From: Centroberyx gerrardi
Lineage: Eukaryota > Chordata > Actinopteri > Beryciformes > Berycidae
Assembly: GCF_048128805.1 (NCBI RefSeq)
Contig: NC_135997.1
Location: 8,490,116 to 8,554,115, forward strand
Direction: 5' to 3'
Length of the DNA stretch: 64,000 nt
The notes under the pieces: generated by a model
The model's input: the letters and a program-made list of their open reading frames with translations, nothing else
What the model was told of the DNA's origin: nothing
Databases searched by the model: none
Shown: positions 35,712-45,800 of the stretch, one piece after another
Layout of the letters: each line of letters begins with the position of its first letter
Numbering within the stretch: the stretch's first letter is position 1
Program-made: the position numbers and the translations under genes

Positions 35712-38149
35712 CTTCATCTCCAGGTCCCACCAGTGCCCAACTGTCTGGGAGCTGAGAACATCAATACACAGATAAAGAAATGAGAACATCAATACACAGA
35801 TGAAGAAATCTAGTGTTAAGCTCATCTCCACACTGACTTTAGTAAACAGAAAGATTCAAGACACTCAACACCTGAATGTTTATAAGGGATTTATGTAACC
35901 CGCCCCCCCTCTCTCCCTCTCTCTTTGACACTCCCTACTTCCAATCCCCAGGTCTAAACACGCCTCCCCCACACTGCTGTATGTTGCATAAGAGCAGACA
36001 TGCATTAATAATACCTGTAAAGACAGCAGAGCAGTAATTACTGCTGATAAACACACAGACATGCACACACAGACACAGACACAGACACACACACACACAC
36101 ACATACACAGACAGACACCTCAGCATCTGTCCCCTGAGAACAGACAGACACCTCTGAAATACAATACAAAGCATGACAAAGCTCCTCACTACCAGCATTT
36201 GTGGAATGGTACACTACAGGCTATATAGTAATATTATGTATAACAGCCTTCCTGGATTTTGTGGAGTTTCTTTGTCATTATTGCAACTAAAATGCTTGAC
36301 TTTGTGGTGTGTGTTTTTTTTTATTCTAAGGCCATTTGTATCATCTTCTGTGCTGACTTGCAGTAAAAGTGTTAAAGTCTTTAACATATAAAGAATCCAA
36401 GCTGCAAAAGTGTTACCATTTTGTCAGCATTAAAAAGTACCATCACTTGTTTTCACTCTCTGATAATCAATTTGGCAAGAGTAGGTGTCACTTTAAAAAA
36501 AGAAAAATGGTGAATATCTAATTTTACAATGACACTCTTCAGTTACTGATTGGGGCTCCATTGTAGATAGTTGTGAGACATGCATATTACTTACATACAC
36601 AACACACACACCTTTTTTCTCCCCAGTGAAGGGCACTACGTCCTCTCTGTCCTTGTACTCCAGGGCTTCCTTCTCCAGGTAGCTCAGCAGGCTTTCCCTG
36701 TTGAAGGGTCCCGTTTCTTTCTTGGCCGTCTGGTCCTTCTGACGCATGCTGGCTGGGAGAAGAGCGTTCTGAAGTGGAGAAGGAGACACATTAGACCAGT
36801 CAGTTGATCAAGGGGTCAGTAATCTCACTGTAGACTGACTGACCAACACATAAGTCTTCAATCCCATAAAGTCTTGGAACAAAAGGACTCAAGATGTGCG
36901 TGGAGATACACAAATGAACAATATGTTCTAACTGCTGTTTAGTGTTTCCTGTGGGCTTTGTTTGGTTGCCATGTAGGGCGCTTTGTCTTACTTGGGATGG
37001 TTAGATGGAATTTAAATAAAACGCCCAGGGGCCTGGGGAGATTTCATTATACTCTACAGCTCTACTCACAAATAAACACACAAACAACTTGGCAGCCTGC
37101 TGACTGAAGTTCCACAGCTCAGACTCTCCCCTCCCCCTCTGAACTATTTTTCCCATCCAAGGAGGCTGGGGACTGGGAGGAGCGGTTGGAGGTTACATGT
37201 TAAAGGAAAAATCCACCCTTGGATACTCTTACTATTAGATGTCATCAATCTGTGATGTTCAATGCATTCCAGGAGTTATTTTGTGATGAAGTGTTGTTAT
37301 TTGCTTTTATGGTGTGCCCACTTTCCCTCGACCTGCCTTGTTTACTTCTGCTTCACTTATTGATTGATGTTTCCCAGAATTACTTTCCACAACCCCCATA
37401 GAAAGAGAGGGGTCTTGGTGGTTGTTGTCGGGGGGAGAGAGAGGGAGGAACGTTGGGGTGTGTCTATGAACGCAGCTGCACCCCACTCAAAACGCAACAT
37501 GTCTACTGTCAGTGGAGAAATTGGAAATCGCTTCCTCTTCTACGATTGATTTTGTCCCTGTATAATTGTTGAACATTTGTGCAAAATGATAAGTCTACAA
37601 AGAAGCCCTTGCTCTTTGATTCTGAGGGACTGACACCAAAACCTGACATTTGAGGTTGATGTTTTCAATAGTTAAATTTTTTTCTGGTATCAATTAATCA
37701 TTGTAGCTGTGCTGAAAATCTACATTTGGCCAGATATCCGCAGGAGTAAGAAAAATACACCAAACAACAAAATGGGCCCAGAAATGCAAGGTACATCGCC
37801 AGCAGTGTTAAAGTGTTTTAGGGTGTATTTTTCCTCTATTGTCTCTATATTCCTCCTGTATTGTATCCAACAGTTTCTGAGTCTGCTCTGTCTTTACCAA
37901 TTCTAAAAATGTCTTTAAATCATCTATTTTCCAACACCTTCCTCTGCCCTCTCCCTCACAGGAACTCCCTGGCACTCCCACTAAGGAGTCCTGGAGCTGC
38001 TCCAGGCCTCGCCGAGCCCTCACCTCTGGGTCCATCTCCTCTAGGGCTGTCTCCAGCTGTTGGAGCTCCTCCGCCGACAGTTTGTTGAGGATCTCATCTT
38101 CATCGATCTCCTTGTACTTGTCCAGGTCCTTCTTGTATGACAACGCCAT
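28620..38149 (-). CDS. tmod3: Tropomodulin of the TMOD2/TMOD3 type (complete coding sequence, nine coding exons, 346 aa)
   Basis: Tropomodulins cap the pointed end of actin filaments and bind tropomyosin. Coding exons in transcript order are 38149-38024, 36768-36612, 31451-31329, 30901-30827, 30731-30601, 30510-30403, 30240-30097, 29597-29453 and 28651-28620. All are GT-AG with matching phases and total 1041 nt including TAG. The N-terminus ([20 protein letters not shown]) is the first tropomyosin-binding helix. Residues about 48-95 ([27 protein letters not shown]) are the first actin-binding region; [20 protein letters not shown] belongs to the second tropomyosin site. Residues from about 160 on ([60 protein letters not shown]) form the leucine-rich-repeat cap. 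The end RRRRVEGDL excludes TMOD1 and TMOD4 types. [14 protein letters not shown] and TELCDLAAILG favour TMOD3, while other positions look like TMOD2, so the paralogue name is tentative. Confidence 0.95.
29453..29597 (-). CDS. tmod3: tmod coding exon 8
   Basis: The acceptor is gtgtgtttcag and the donor gtatga; 145 nt ending in phase 1. It codes [20 protein letters not shown], then [20 protein letters not shown] and KNNDL, the last repeat and C-terminal helix of the actin cap. Confidence 0.96.
29710..30046 (-). repeat. Dispersed repeat, copy in tmod intron 7
   Basis: Read on the minus strand it begins agggtcagaaattaatt and ends near ggcaccatgcagccagct, gtagaagaaaatgc. The same order and near-identical 70-base core occur on the plus strand in a leo1 intron (55663-56020). 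Both copies share an open reading that includes [15 protein letters not shown]. Confidence 0.7.
30097..30240 (-). CDS. tmod3: tmod coding exon 7
   Basis: The acceptor is ccccatcccag and the donor gtacca; 48 codons, phase 0. It codes [20 protein letters not shown] and [18 protein letters not shown] through KIDNQ, consecutive leucine-rich repeats. Confidence 0.96.
30403..30510 (-). CDS. tmod3: tmod coding exon 6
   Basis: The acceptor is ggtttttcag and the donor gtgagt; 36 codons, phase 0 at both ends. It codes [20 protein letters not shown] and [16 protein letters not shown]. Confidence 0.96.
30601..30731 (-). CDS. tmod3: tmod coding exon 5
   Basis: The acceptor is ttttttcccag and the donor gtacac (inside a GT array); 131 nt, ending in phase 0. 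It codes [19 protein letters not shown] and the [12 protein letters not shown]...NLNNIK stretch that opens the leucine-rich-repeat domain. Confidence 0.96.
30827..30901 (-). CDS. tmod3: tmod coding exon 4
   Basis: The acceptor is tttatttgcag and the donor gtgagt; 75 nt, phase 1. It codes [20 protein letters not shown] and KEGYN, the variable linker before the leucine-rich-repeat domain. Confidence 0.95.
31329..31451 (-). CDS. tmod3: tmod coding exon 3
   Basis: The acceptor is tttctccacag and the donor gtaaga; 123 nt, phase 1. It codes [19 protein letters not shown] and [20 protein letters not shown], the second tropomyosin-binding region. Confidence 0.96.
32162..33444. mobile_element. hAT-type non-autonomous element, 1283 bp, with perfect 8-bp target duplication
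   Basis: It is flanked by aaatacag on both sides (32154-32161 and 33445-33452). The ends are TAGGGCTGCAGC on the left and TAGGGCTGAAAC read inward from the right. Both ends are rich in ATCGATTA/TAATCGAGTA motifs. The interior includes a GT array (32591-32664) and a probable nested repeat (about 33100-33210, gtcgccaagttggcaacact). I saw no intact transposase. Confidence 0.88.
32591..32664 (+). repeat. (GT)n microsatellite inside the hAT element
   Basis: About 25 uninterrupted GT units, then an interrupted continuation (gc, gta). Confidence 0.95.
35290..35420 (+). repeat. LINE 3'-end-like fragment
   Basis: It ends gacaataaagttttctaaat followed by ctgaatgg, which resembles the (aatctga)n-type 3' termini of fish L2-like elements. 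It is short and has no coding part. Confidence 0.4.
35623..35709 (+). repeat. (CA)n microsatellite, 87 bp
   Basis: Uninterrupted CA dinucleotides in a tmod intron, the second longest array in the window. Confidence 0.97.
36612..36768 (-). CDS. tmod3: tmod coding exon 2
   Basis: The acceptor is ctccacttcag and the donor gtgtgt (weak and followed by more GT units); 157 nt ending in phase 1. It codes [20 protein letters not shown] through [11 protein letters not shown], the first actin-binding region. Confidence 0.95.
38024..38149 (-). CDS. tmod3: tmod coding exon 1 (start codon)
   Basis: 42 codons from ATG at 38149 to ...LEEMDPE, with donor gtgagg at 38023. It codes the N-terminal tropomyosin-binding helix. 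Upstream in the same exon are 76 bases of 5'UTR to an acceptor at 38226. Confidence 0.96.
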
Positions 38150-38225
38150 GGCACCGGCTACAGCTAGCTAGACAGCGCAGAACAGCAGAGCACAGCCACA
38201 CTGCTCCAGACCAGGGGAAGGCTAC
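38150..38225 (-). other. tmod 5'UTR part of the first coding exon
   Basis: The minus strand reads ttgtttttag then gtagccttcc..., a good acceptor 76 bases before the ATG. This implies at least one upstream non-coding exon. Confidence 0.6.
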
Positions 38226-39015
38226 CTAAAAACAAGCAAGCACACCCAGTGGTAAACAAACAACACATAATGACAGAAAGAAGAGGGTAGAAAATACTAT
38301 TTCATTTAGCAGAATAAAACAAACGAATGTAATTACAGCTAAACAATGTTTGTCTCAGTCTGAAACATCTTGGTGGAACAATAATAGACCTCTGATCACA
38401 GCTGGGCTGGATAACAGCGCCAACACACACACACACACACACACAGCTGCGACAGAAGAGGAACTTTCTCAGGCTGGAAGGACACACCGACTAGTCCCAT
38501 GAGGACCAACAACAAACTCTTCAAGTGTTCATGTAGGCCAATTCTGCGTGAGTGCAGAAAACATTATCAACTTAAAAAAAAGAAAAGAAAAGAAAAAGAA
38601 AACAAGATTGAGAAAGCTTAGTCTTATCAGAGCTCAGAGAGTTATGGATAATGGCACTAATGGAAGAAAGTCAAAAGTAGAGAGATAAGAATGTAAAATA
38701 ACCATAAAGATTAAATAAAGCTCAGATAAGTGAGTGAGTTAGGGAGTGAGTGTGTATTCTGTCAAATGGAGTGAAGAGGCTACAGCCGTTCCCTCTCCCA
38801 CGCCACCGTCCGAACACAAATGACCTCATGGTTTCCAGATTCCCTGCAGGACCCCACAGATGGGCTTCATTCTTAATCACACACACACACACACTTTAAC
38901 CTAAACTCTTACTTTCCCTAGAAGCGCTGTCATGCCATAATGCATTCTACTCATCTACTCATCCTAAATCAGCATCTCATGACCCATGTTTTGCTGGTAG
39001 GACAAATCTGTGTCT

Positions 39016-39053
<38 letters not shown>

Positions 39054-39355
39054 AAAACTTGGGGGTTAGGCTAGTTTAATTGCTGTGTTTGTCATTTGAT
39101 TGCAATCACCTGTTAATTTATTACAATCACCTAGTGGCCATGCAGTGATGTAACAGATTACTATCAATACTGTACTTGATTCATGGACCAAAGATTACCC
39201 GGAGCTCTAAAACAACTTGTTTATTAGTCCATTTTGGATGCGCCTCTCTCTTAAGCAATTAATTATGGCCTCTGTGATTTGGAAATTGCAGAAGTTCATA
39301 TTGCAATTTAGATTTCTACTTCTAAGCTCCATGGCAGCAGAAGAAATATCCTGTG

Positions 39356-39552
39356 CGGGCGCCCCGGTGGCTCACCGAGTAGGGCACGTACCATATAAGG
39401 CTCAGTCCTTCCCGCAGCGACCCGGGTTCGAATTCAGCCCGCGGTCATTTGCTGCATGTCCTCCCCTCTCTCTCTCCCATACCTTCCTGTTTCTCTATCA
39501 CACTATCTCTGTCAATAAAGCATAAAATTCCTAAAATAAATCAAAGAAAAAA
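39356..39552 (+). mobile_element. tRNA-derived SINE with 15-bp target duplication
   Basis: The head has a tRNA-like A box (tggctcaccgagtaggg) and B box (gggttcgaattc), then a short body with gtcaataaagcataaaa and an A-rich tail. The identical aagaaatatcctgtg at 39341-39355 and 39553-39567 flanks it, as expected of LINE-mediated insertion. The duplication is perfect, so the insertion may be recent. Fish SINE family not assigned. Confidence 0.88.
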
Positions 39553-40891
39553 AAGAAATATCCTGTGTGTCGGCTCTGTGGTTTAGCCTAAGATTCTTTA
39601 AACGTTCAGAGCCATTTCCCCAGAGTTGCCTGAGCAATCTCTCCAATTCAGACGAGTTCCCTGAAGAGCCTATGAGTCTGTCTGTCTCTCCCATACATTT
39701 CAATTCTTCCGTCTCCACAATTCAGGCTCTGTACTGGACTAACGCTTCCCCTCACCTCCTCCATTAGACCGTCAGAGCTACCAACAGTTAATCCAAAATG
39801 GTTATGAGAGTCATAGCAGAGCCATTAGGGATGGAGGAGCCTGGCTGCCAGCAGATGAAGCTGGGCTAAAATGTCAGCATCGACAGTATTAATCAAAGCA
39901 TATGATTATTATGCTCTACAATAGTAATAATCACACCCTAATGCTCAATTGAATAATGGCTAAATCAGATAATGGAAAATGGAGTCAGGAGTGAAGTTAT
40001 ATCCCATGCACTGCTACTGCAGGATGTAAACAAAGGTTACAGCTAACTGGTAGGAAGGAGATTGACCATATAAGCTGCAGTGGGACTAAGCTAATTTCAC
40101 AGGTCAAGGCAGGTGCTGAAACAGGATAAATGGATAATACACTATAACAATTAAAAACAACAGGCAGCCAGATAATGTAAATAGACATTAAAATAAAAAC
40201 ATTTAAAAAAAACTCTCACCCTGCAAAAATTACAAGAGTTGAGCCAATATTTGTGAACATGAACACCTTTCTCTGACAGCTGGAAATCAGAGAACCAAGG
40301 CTCTAATCTGATCACCAAGAGGCAAAACCTAGAGCTGCTCCAGTGACAGCAGCTTAGAGACAGACTTTCATCTTTTACATTCAAATGAGCTTTATCTCAG
40401 CTTTATCAATTCTAACAGGTCTAAAATAGCAAATGTACCCACATACTATGATAATATTGTCGTGCGCACTGTGTCTACACAGTCAGTCTTCTGTTCAGCG
40501 TTCATGGAACAGCTCCAGGATTTGATTCTTGATGACATCATCACAAGTCTTGGCTCTCTTGTTTCTAGAAAGGGGAGAAGCTTGTTCGTGTTCACTAATC
40601 AAGGTCCAGAATGGATCATGAAAAAAAAAAAAAAAAACATATGGAGGCTAAACTGTGATTATGACTGGATTTTCCCTTTAATGCCTGCCAGGTTTCCAGC
40701 ATCTAGAAAAGTGTTTTTGATAGATGTTTTCAACATATTCTGCCAAAGAGGCACAGCCAAATGCCTGATGTCTAGCCCTAACTCTCTTCAATTATGTCCA
40801 AAATATGTGCACCTTTGGTAGCCTATATGTGCATATATGAAGCATGATTTGTGGCTATGTTGGCTTACTTTTGGTTAAAGGGTAACTTTGG

Positions 40892-41503
40892 TATTTTTCA
40901 ACCTGGACCCTATTTTCCCATCTTTTTGTGTCTAAGTGACTAAAGGGGACAACAATTTTTGAAATTGGTCCAGTATTGAGCGAGATCACTTCAGCCGGCA
41001 GCCGCGAAACAAGCTGCAATGTAATCCGACGGGGCAAATCGCACCGTCAATGTACGTCCACTAAAAGTGCTTGTTTTTGCCACTGACAGGCTCAGATTGT
41101 TATTATGAGTGTCTGACAACATTATGGAAAGGACCCTACAGAGAAATGAAACGTTTTTCTTTACCTTTCGCTTGATCCAGTCTGTGTGTAACCAAGTCTC
41201 GTGAGAGTTGAGTTGTTGCAGGAAGTCAACTGTGGAAACGTGAGTGAGAGTTGGAGAGAGGAGCGCCGGGAGGAGTTGTCAGACACTTATAATAACAATC
41301 TGAGCCTGTCAGTGGCAAAAACAAGCACTTTTAGTGGACGTACACTGACGGTGCGATTTGCCCCGTCGGATTACATTACAGCTTGTTTCGCGGCTGCCGG
41401 CTGAAGCGATCTCGCTCAATACTGGACCAATTTCAAAAATTGTTGTCCCCATTAGTCACTTAGACACAAAAATTTGGGAAAATAGGGTCCAGGTTGAAAA
41501 ATG
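40892..41503. mobile_element. Foldback element with two ~229-bp inverted arms
   Basis: Arms 40892-41120 and 41275-41503 are near-identical reverse complements around a 154-bp centre. They begin with tttttcaacctggaccct on either strand. Because of the symmetry both strands encode the same open peptide (starting MPRRITLQLVSRLPAE) with a few substitutions. It is recognisable as a widespread fish repeat. No transposase and no clear target duplication are visible. Confidence 0.85.
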
Positions 41504-41575
41504 TGATGATAATTCTGGTCTGGACTGGGAAAAGATAGAGAGAGCAGCAAAGAGGCCAGCTGGGACAAGGATAAG

Positions 41576-41576
<1 letters not shown>

Positions 41577-41628
<52 letters not shown>
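41577..41628 (+). repeat. (CA)n microsatellite
   Basis: About 26 uninterrupted CA units, 75 bp after the foldback element. Confidence 0.95.
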
Positions 41629-41629
<1 letters not shown>

Positions 41630-43977
41630 CACATATATAATGCTCTTATGACAAGGTCAGCTCAGAATAACATCAGTTACCACATTATCCCACTTTCTCC
41701 AAAACACTATCCACTTCACTGACACATAATTCAACACATCCAAAACAGCGGCCACTGTTTACGATAAGGCCTAGTGCTGGTGACTGTCCAAACAGGAATA
41801 ACAGAGCGAGCAGACAGAGTTAATGTTGCCAATGGGTGGGCTAAGGCGGGGATGAGACACTGAGAGGATCCATTAGTCCAATCTGATTGATTCCTTTCTC
41901 CCTCTCCTCTCTTAGCTAATCCTGGTGGACAACAGATGGCTCGGAGCCAATAATATTGCCGACCTGTCTGTGCTCTGTACTCACCTTACACTTTCCTGCA
42001 CTGACCTGTGCTTTGGCTACTCTTTGGCACACTCACAGACATGTGCATGACAAAGCCACACACATTACGGGTTAAGTTCAGCTGACAGGCTAGTCACTTT
42101 GTGCTTAATTTCTTCCCAAGATAAAGACTGCAGTATCCAGGCTAAAAAGGTTTGAGCTGACACTTAATTAGGCTAGGTTGTGATCACTTGTTAAATAACA
42201 GAAACCCTAAAAAAAAACAATGAAATAAAAGCAAAGAATTTAAGGTGAAAATGTAATGTCGTATTTATGAAGTTAAAATCACACTGACTATAACTGTACA
42301 AAGTGTGCACACGTGTCCAAAGAAACAGCAATTTTTTCGTAAAGGCCCATTCCATTGAAAGTCGCAATTTTCCAGCTCTACGTGGTGATGATGAGGCATC
42401 TGGGCTGTAAACTGGTGTGAATATTTTAAATAAACACTGTATGACATCATTGTATAATACCAGGGTGTCAATCTGCAGAAAAGTCCAAGCGGAAAATGTC
42501 CTGTGAGCTTGGCTATTTCACTGGCAATTATAGGATGGCTCTGTTTAGATTCAGCGTCCATATGCCGTGGACTGCACTCTGAATTTAACTCAACACTCTA
42601 TGGGTTGACACCTGATACCATTCCTTCAATCAACTCAACTATCTGCAAGAAGCCACGACTTTCTATTCACAGGTAATGTTATGCTAGCGTCTTGTTTGCT
42701 AGCGTCAGTCCAGAACTGTTTACAGTTTACATGCGTGGTCTCCTCCAGTGTGTGATTGGCTGTCAACTTGTCAATCAAAGCTCTGTTGTGAACTGAAAGG
42801 ATACACCCACAGTTATCAAGACAGGCGCTACATGTGGTGAAAATGTGGGAGCATAAAACCAGTATATTTTGTGAAAATGAAGGCAGATATGGTTTTATTT
42901 TTAAGGTGACTTGCCAACAGCACAAACTGAACTTAAAGTCACCAACCTGGGTCTTTAATAGTGTGCAGGTCTCCTAGTAGTTACTATACCTGTATTGATT
43001 GAGACCTACGTACCTCAAAAGACTGAGCATGGTCATCAATAAGGCGCAGCAAGTTTCGTTCTGCTCAAACGGAAAACCATTAAAACTTTATACAATAAAC
43101 ACTAATCTTAAGTAGGCCGATCGCTCCTAAAATAATAATTCTTGCTAAGCATTTCCAGGTTGCCTGTGTTGTTTTAGATCTCAGGGGGCAGAAGCAGGAG
43201 AAATAGTAATTTATGGCTGAGAGATGAACAGGAAGTGCAGACTGGTTATTACATTATTACAGCACACAGCCCCAGAGTACAGTAAGACTATAGTTAGCAT
43301 GACCCAGCTCTGCTACCCAGGGGACAAGAGTCTGCACTTCCTCCGCCCACCTACTCTCCTCCCTCTCTATTTTCTTCTCCTCCTCACTTCCCCCTCTCCA
43401 CCCTGTTGTTCTTTAGCTCTACATTACCATGGTGTGCGGCACTCCCAGGGTGGCTGGGAAGCAGCAGACTATGATTGAAAACAGATGGAGGGAGGGAGAG
43501 ACAGCAACATGAAGGGAGGGTCTCATCATGCTGACACTAGGATGTAGGCCTACTCACTGCAATACAGTCAACAAATGCAAAAACAAAATGAACATGTGGG
43601 TGCTAGGGGCATAATATGTGTTCAATTAAATATTTAAGGTAGAGATGCTTGTATCAGTGAGACAATCACTTGCCAGTACTTAAATGTCAACTCCAACCAG
43701 ACATCTTTGTAGAAAACTTCTGATTCATAAAACTAAATAAAAAAATATGTTTTAATGTACTGGTAGTTGTTATTATTTGGAAGTCAGTGAATGTATCTGT
43801 TAGACAAAAACACCAGTCAGAGGATATATGTTGTTCATTCATTCATGCATTTCTATCCTTCCTGCTCTTGAGTCATTAGAAATGATGGTAACTGGGGAGG
43901 GGCGGGGAGGAACAGGGGTGTTTCTCAAACAAACACATGATCTGTATACTCCCTTTCCTAGCTGCCCCTTCCTTCAT

Positions 43978-43988
43978 CCCCCCCCCCC

Positions 43989-44019
<31 letters not shown>

Positions 44020-44026
44020 ACACACC
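43978..44026 (+). repeat. Poly(C) followed by (AC)n
   Basis: Twenty-eight consecutive C residues run directly into about ten AC units. The minus strand would be a long G run. Confidence 0.95.
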
Positions 44027-45532
44027 ATTATTATGTAATGATAATAATTGTAATAATGATAATAATTGCAGTTCAACAAAGGCTACTATATAATGCAGCT
44101 CCAAGGTTGCCACTTTCACACCTGTGTAAAAACTAATGACGATCATTACTGTGGGTGGCTTTCACTTTACAATCTGGTTTCTCTCTTCAGTGGAACATAC
44201 CAGAGCCATGCAGGTTTACCAAAATCAGGGCTGTGGAACCTGTTTATCAGCAACACTGTACGGCAGGAGGAGGTATACAACCGCAGTATTTCCAGAAATG
44301 CTAAGTCAGCAGTGACCATGACTCCACTCAATGACAATACCTACTACACAGCGTTGCAAAGCAGTGTACAAGGAAGGCTACCTGGTTGCCTTTCAGGCCC
44401 AGGGCAAATCACACTTCCCTAAGCAGGCTTCCCCCTTTCTACTCCTTGAGACTTGGACCACACCCTTCATTCACTATTGAGCTCTGCTGGACAAACTACC
44501 CTTGTCAACACAGATAAAAACTTGCATAAGCTCCTGAACAAGGACCTTTTTAAACCAGGAGTGTGTCAGACCATTGACACAGGTACAATAGCCATGTCAC
44601 TAACTAACAATAAGAGCAGCATTGCACAAACCGCAAGCATAGTAAACAACCATGCATGGCAGCCTTGCCCAACTGTCCACGTTGGTGTGAGTCATCACAA
44701 ATAAACTGTCTTTAAAATATTTTTAATTCTTGTCTCTGACAAACAGACAACACTGAAACTATAGGTGTATTGTCTGGCTGACAGGGATGGGCTGCTGACC
44801 TTAATTAGTGGCACACTGTAACGTTACATGCAACACGCAATAGCTTTCCATGGAGCGAAGGTTCATACATCATAAATAATGTCAGATACTATAACCATTA
44901 CAAGTGAATTAGTACTACTATAAAATGTCTATCTAATCGCAGTCATAAATGCAACACAACATAAATAGCATTACCCTTTTAAATTTGGTCAAAACAAGCA
45001 TGCTCCTGAACACATGCAGACAAACGGATGGACACACACACACACACACACACAGCTTGGTAGCAAGCGGTGGTACCTGCCCTGGGTGGTAAGAGTGTCA
45101 TCTCATATCTAGAGATAGCGGGCTACAGAACGAGGTTAGCTAACTCGCTTATGTTCATGATGATCACGCTGACAACAATAATGTCATAATGATCATTACC
45201 GCCTAAGCAGAAGGTAGCTCACGTTAGCTAAAAAACAATTAAAACCAGACCAAGCTGTTGATAGGAGACATACCTTAGCTTACGTTACTTGGATGCAATA
45301 CAACCCCACTGACTAAACGCGAAATAGCCTGATGAAATGTAGTTGCTAACATGCTAACGTTAGCACAGTCACTCAAACTGACGCTCTCGTTAGCCGTTTA
45401 GCTAAACCAACTAGCTAGAAGGCACGTATGGAAGTGACAGCTTGTAAAATTGCACCGCTACCCGTTTAACTTTCATTGAGATATATTTCGAAACAAATAA
45501 TTTCCAAAAGGCAGAGCTATCCATTTCCTTAC

Positions 45533-45650
45533 CTGTAACTAATGGGACCTAACTAAAACGCCTCCAAATAATCCCAATCTTCCCAATGAATGCGATGTCT
45601 TCACTGCTTACTTTCTCACTCACCCCAAGGGCGGTAACACAGGAAGAGAG
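45533..45650 (-). other. Predicted non-coding first exon of tmod
   Basis: On the minus strand attagttacag is followed by the donor gtaagg at 45532, just below a CCAAT- and GC-box-containing stretch. Splicing to the acceptor at 38226 would give a 7.3-kb first intron. A second consensus donor (aaggtatgtc, near 45274) could serve an alternative first exon. The upper border is a guess. Confidence 0.45.
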
Positions 45651-45800
45651 AAGCAGCGCATTCGCTGACTGACGACCGATTAAACCAATAGAGAGAGAGA
45701 CTATTCGGCCTAAACCAATGGTGTAAGATGGCCCGCCCCTTTCTTTTCGAAGGACCAATCAGACGACAGCTGGGGTAGAGTTTCGGTGTGGGATAGTGGT
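45650..45800 (-). promoter_or_regulatory. Predicted tmod promoter with three CCAAT boxes
   Basis: CCAAT motifs lie at 45685-45689, 45715-45719 and 45755-45759, spaced 30 and 40 bp, with a GC-box-like cccgcccct at 45732-45740. CpG is locally raised. No TATA box is evident. Confidence 0.5.

Larger units (their letters stand above)
31452..36611 (-). other. tmod intron between coding exons 2 and 3 (5.2 kb)
   Basis: It carries the 1.28-kb hAT element (32162-33444), a LINE-tail-like fragment (35290-35420), an 87-bp CA array (35623-35709) and a CA-rich stretch (36053-36103). The rest shows no coding signal. Confidence 0.6.
38226..45532 (-). other. tmod first intron (7.3 kb)
   Basis: It holds a SINE (39356-39552), a foldback element (40892-41503), a CA array (41577-41628), a poly(C)/CA tract (43978-44026) and a GCTAAC/GTTAGC-rich stretch near the promoter (45125-45425). 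No coding exon is recognised. Confidence 0.55.

Noticed and set aside
35586..35831. Open frames through the CA array on both strands
   Set aside because: Dinucleotide repeats lack stops and yield poly(Thr-His) or poly(Cys-Val); these are artefacts.
44066..44704. Possible coding segment in the tmod first intron (118- and 83-codon frames)
   Set aside because: Adjacent frames do not share splice signals or a family match; composition is like the surrounding intron.
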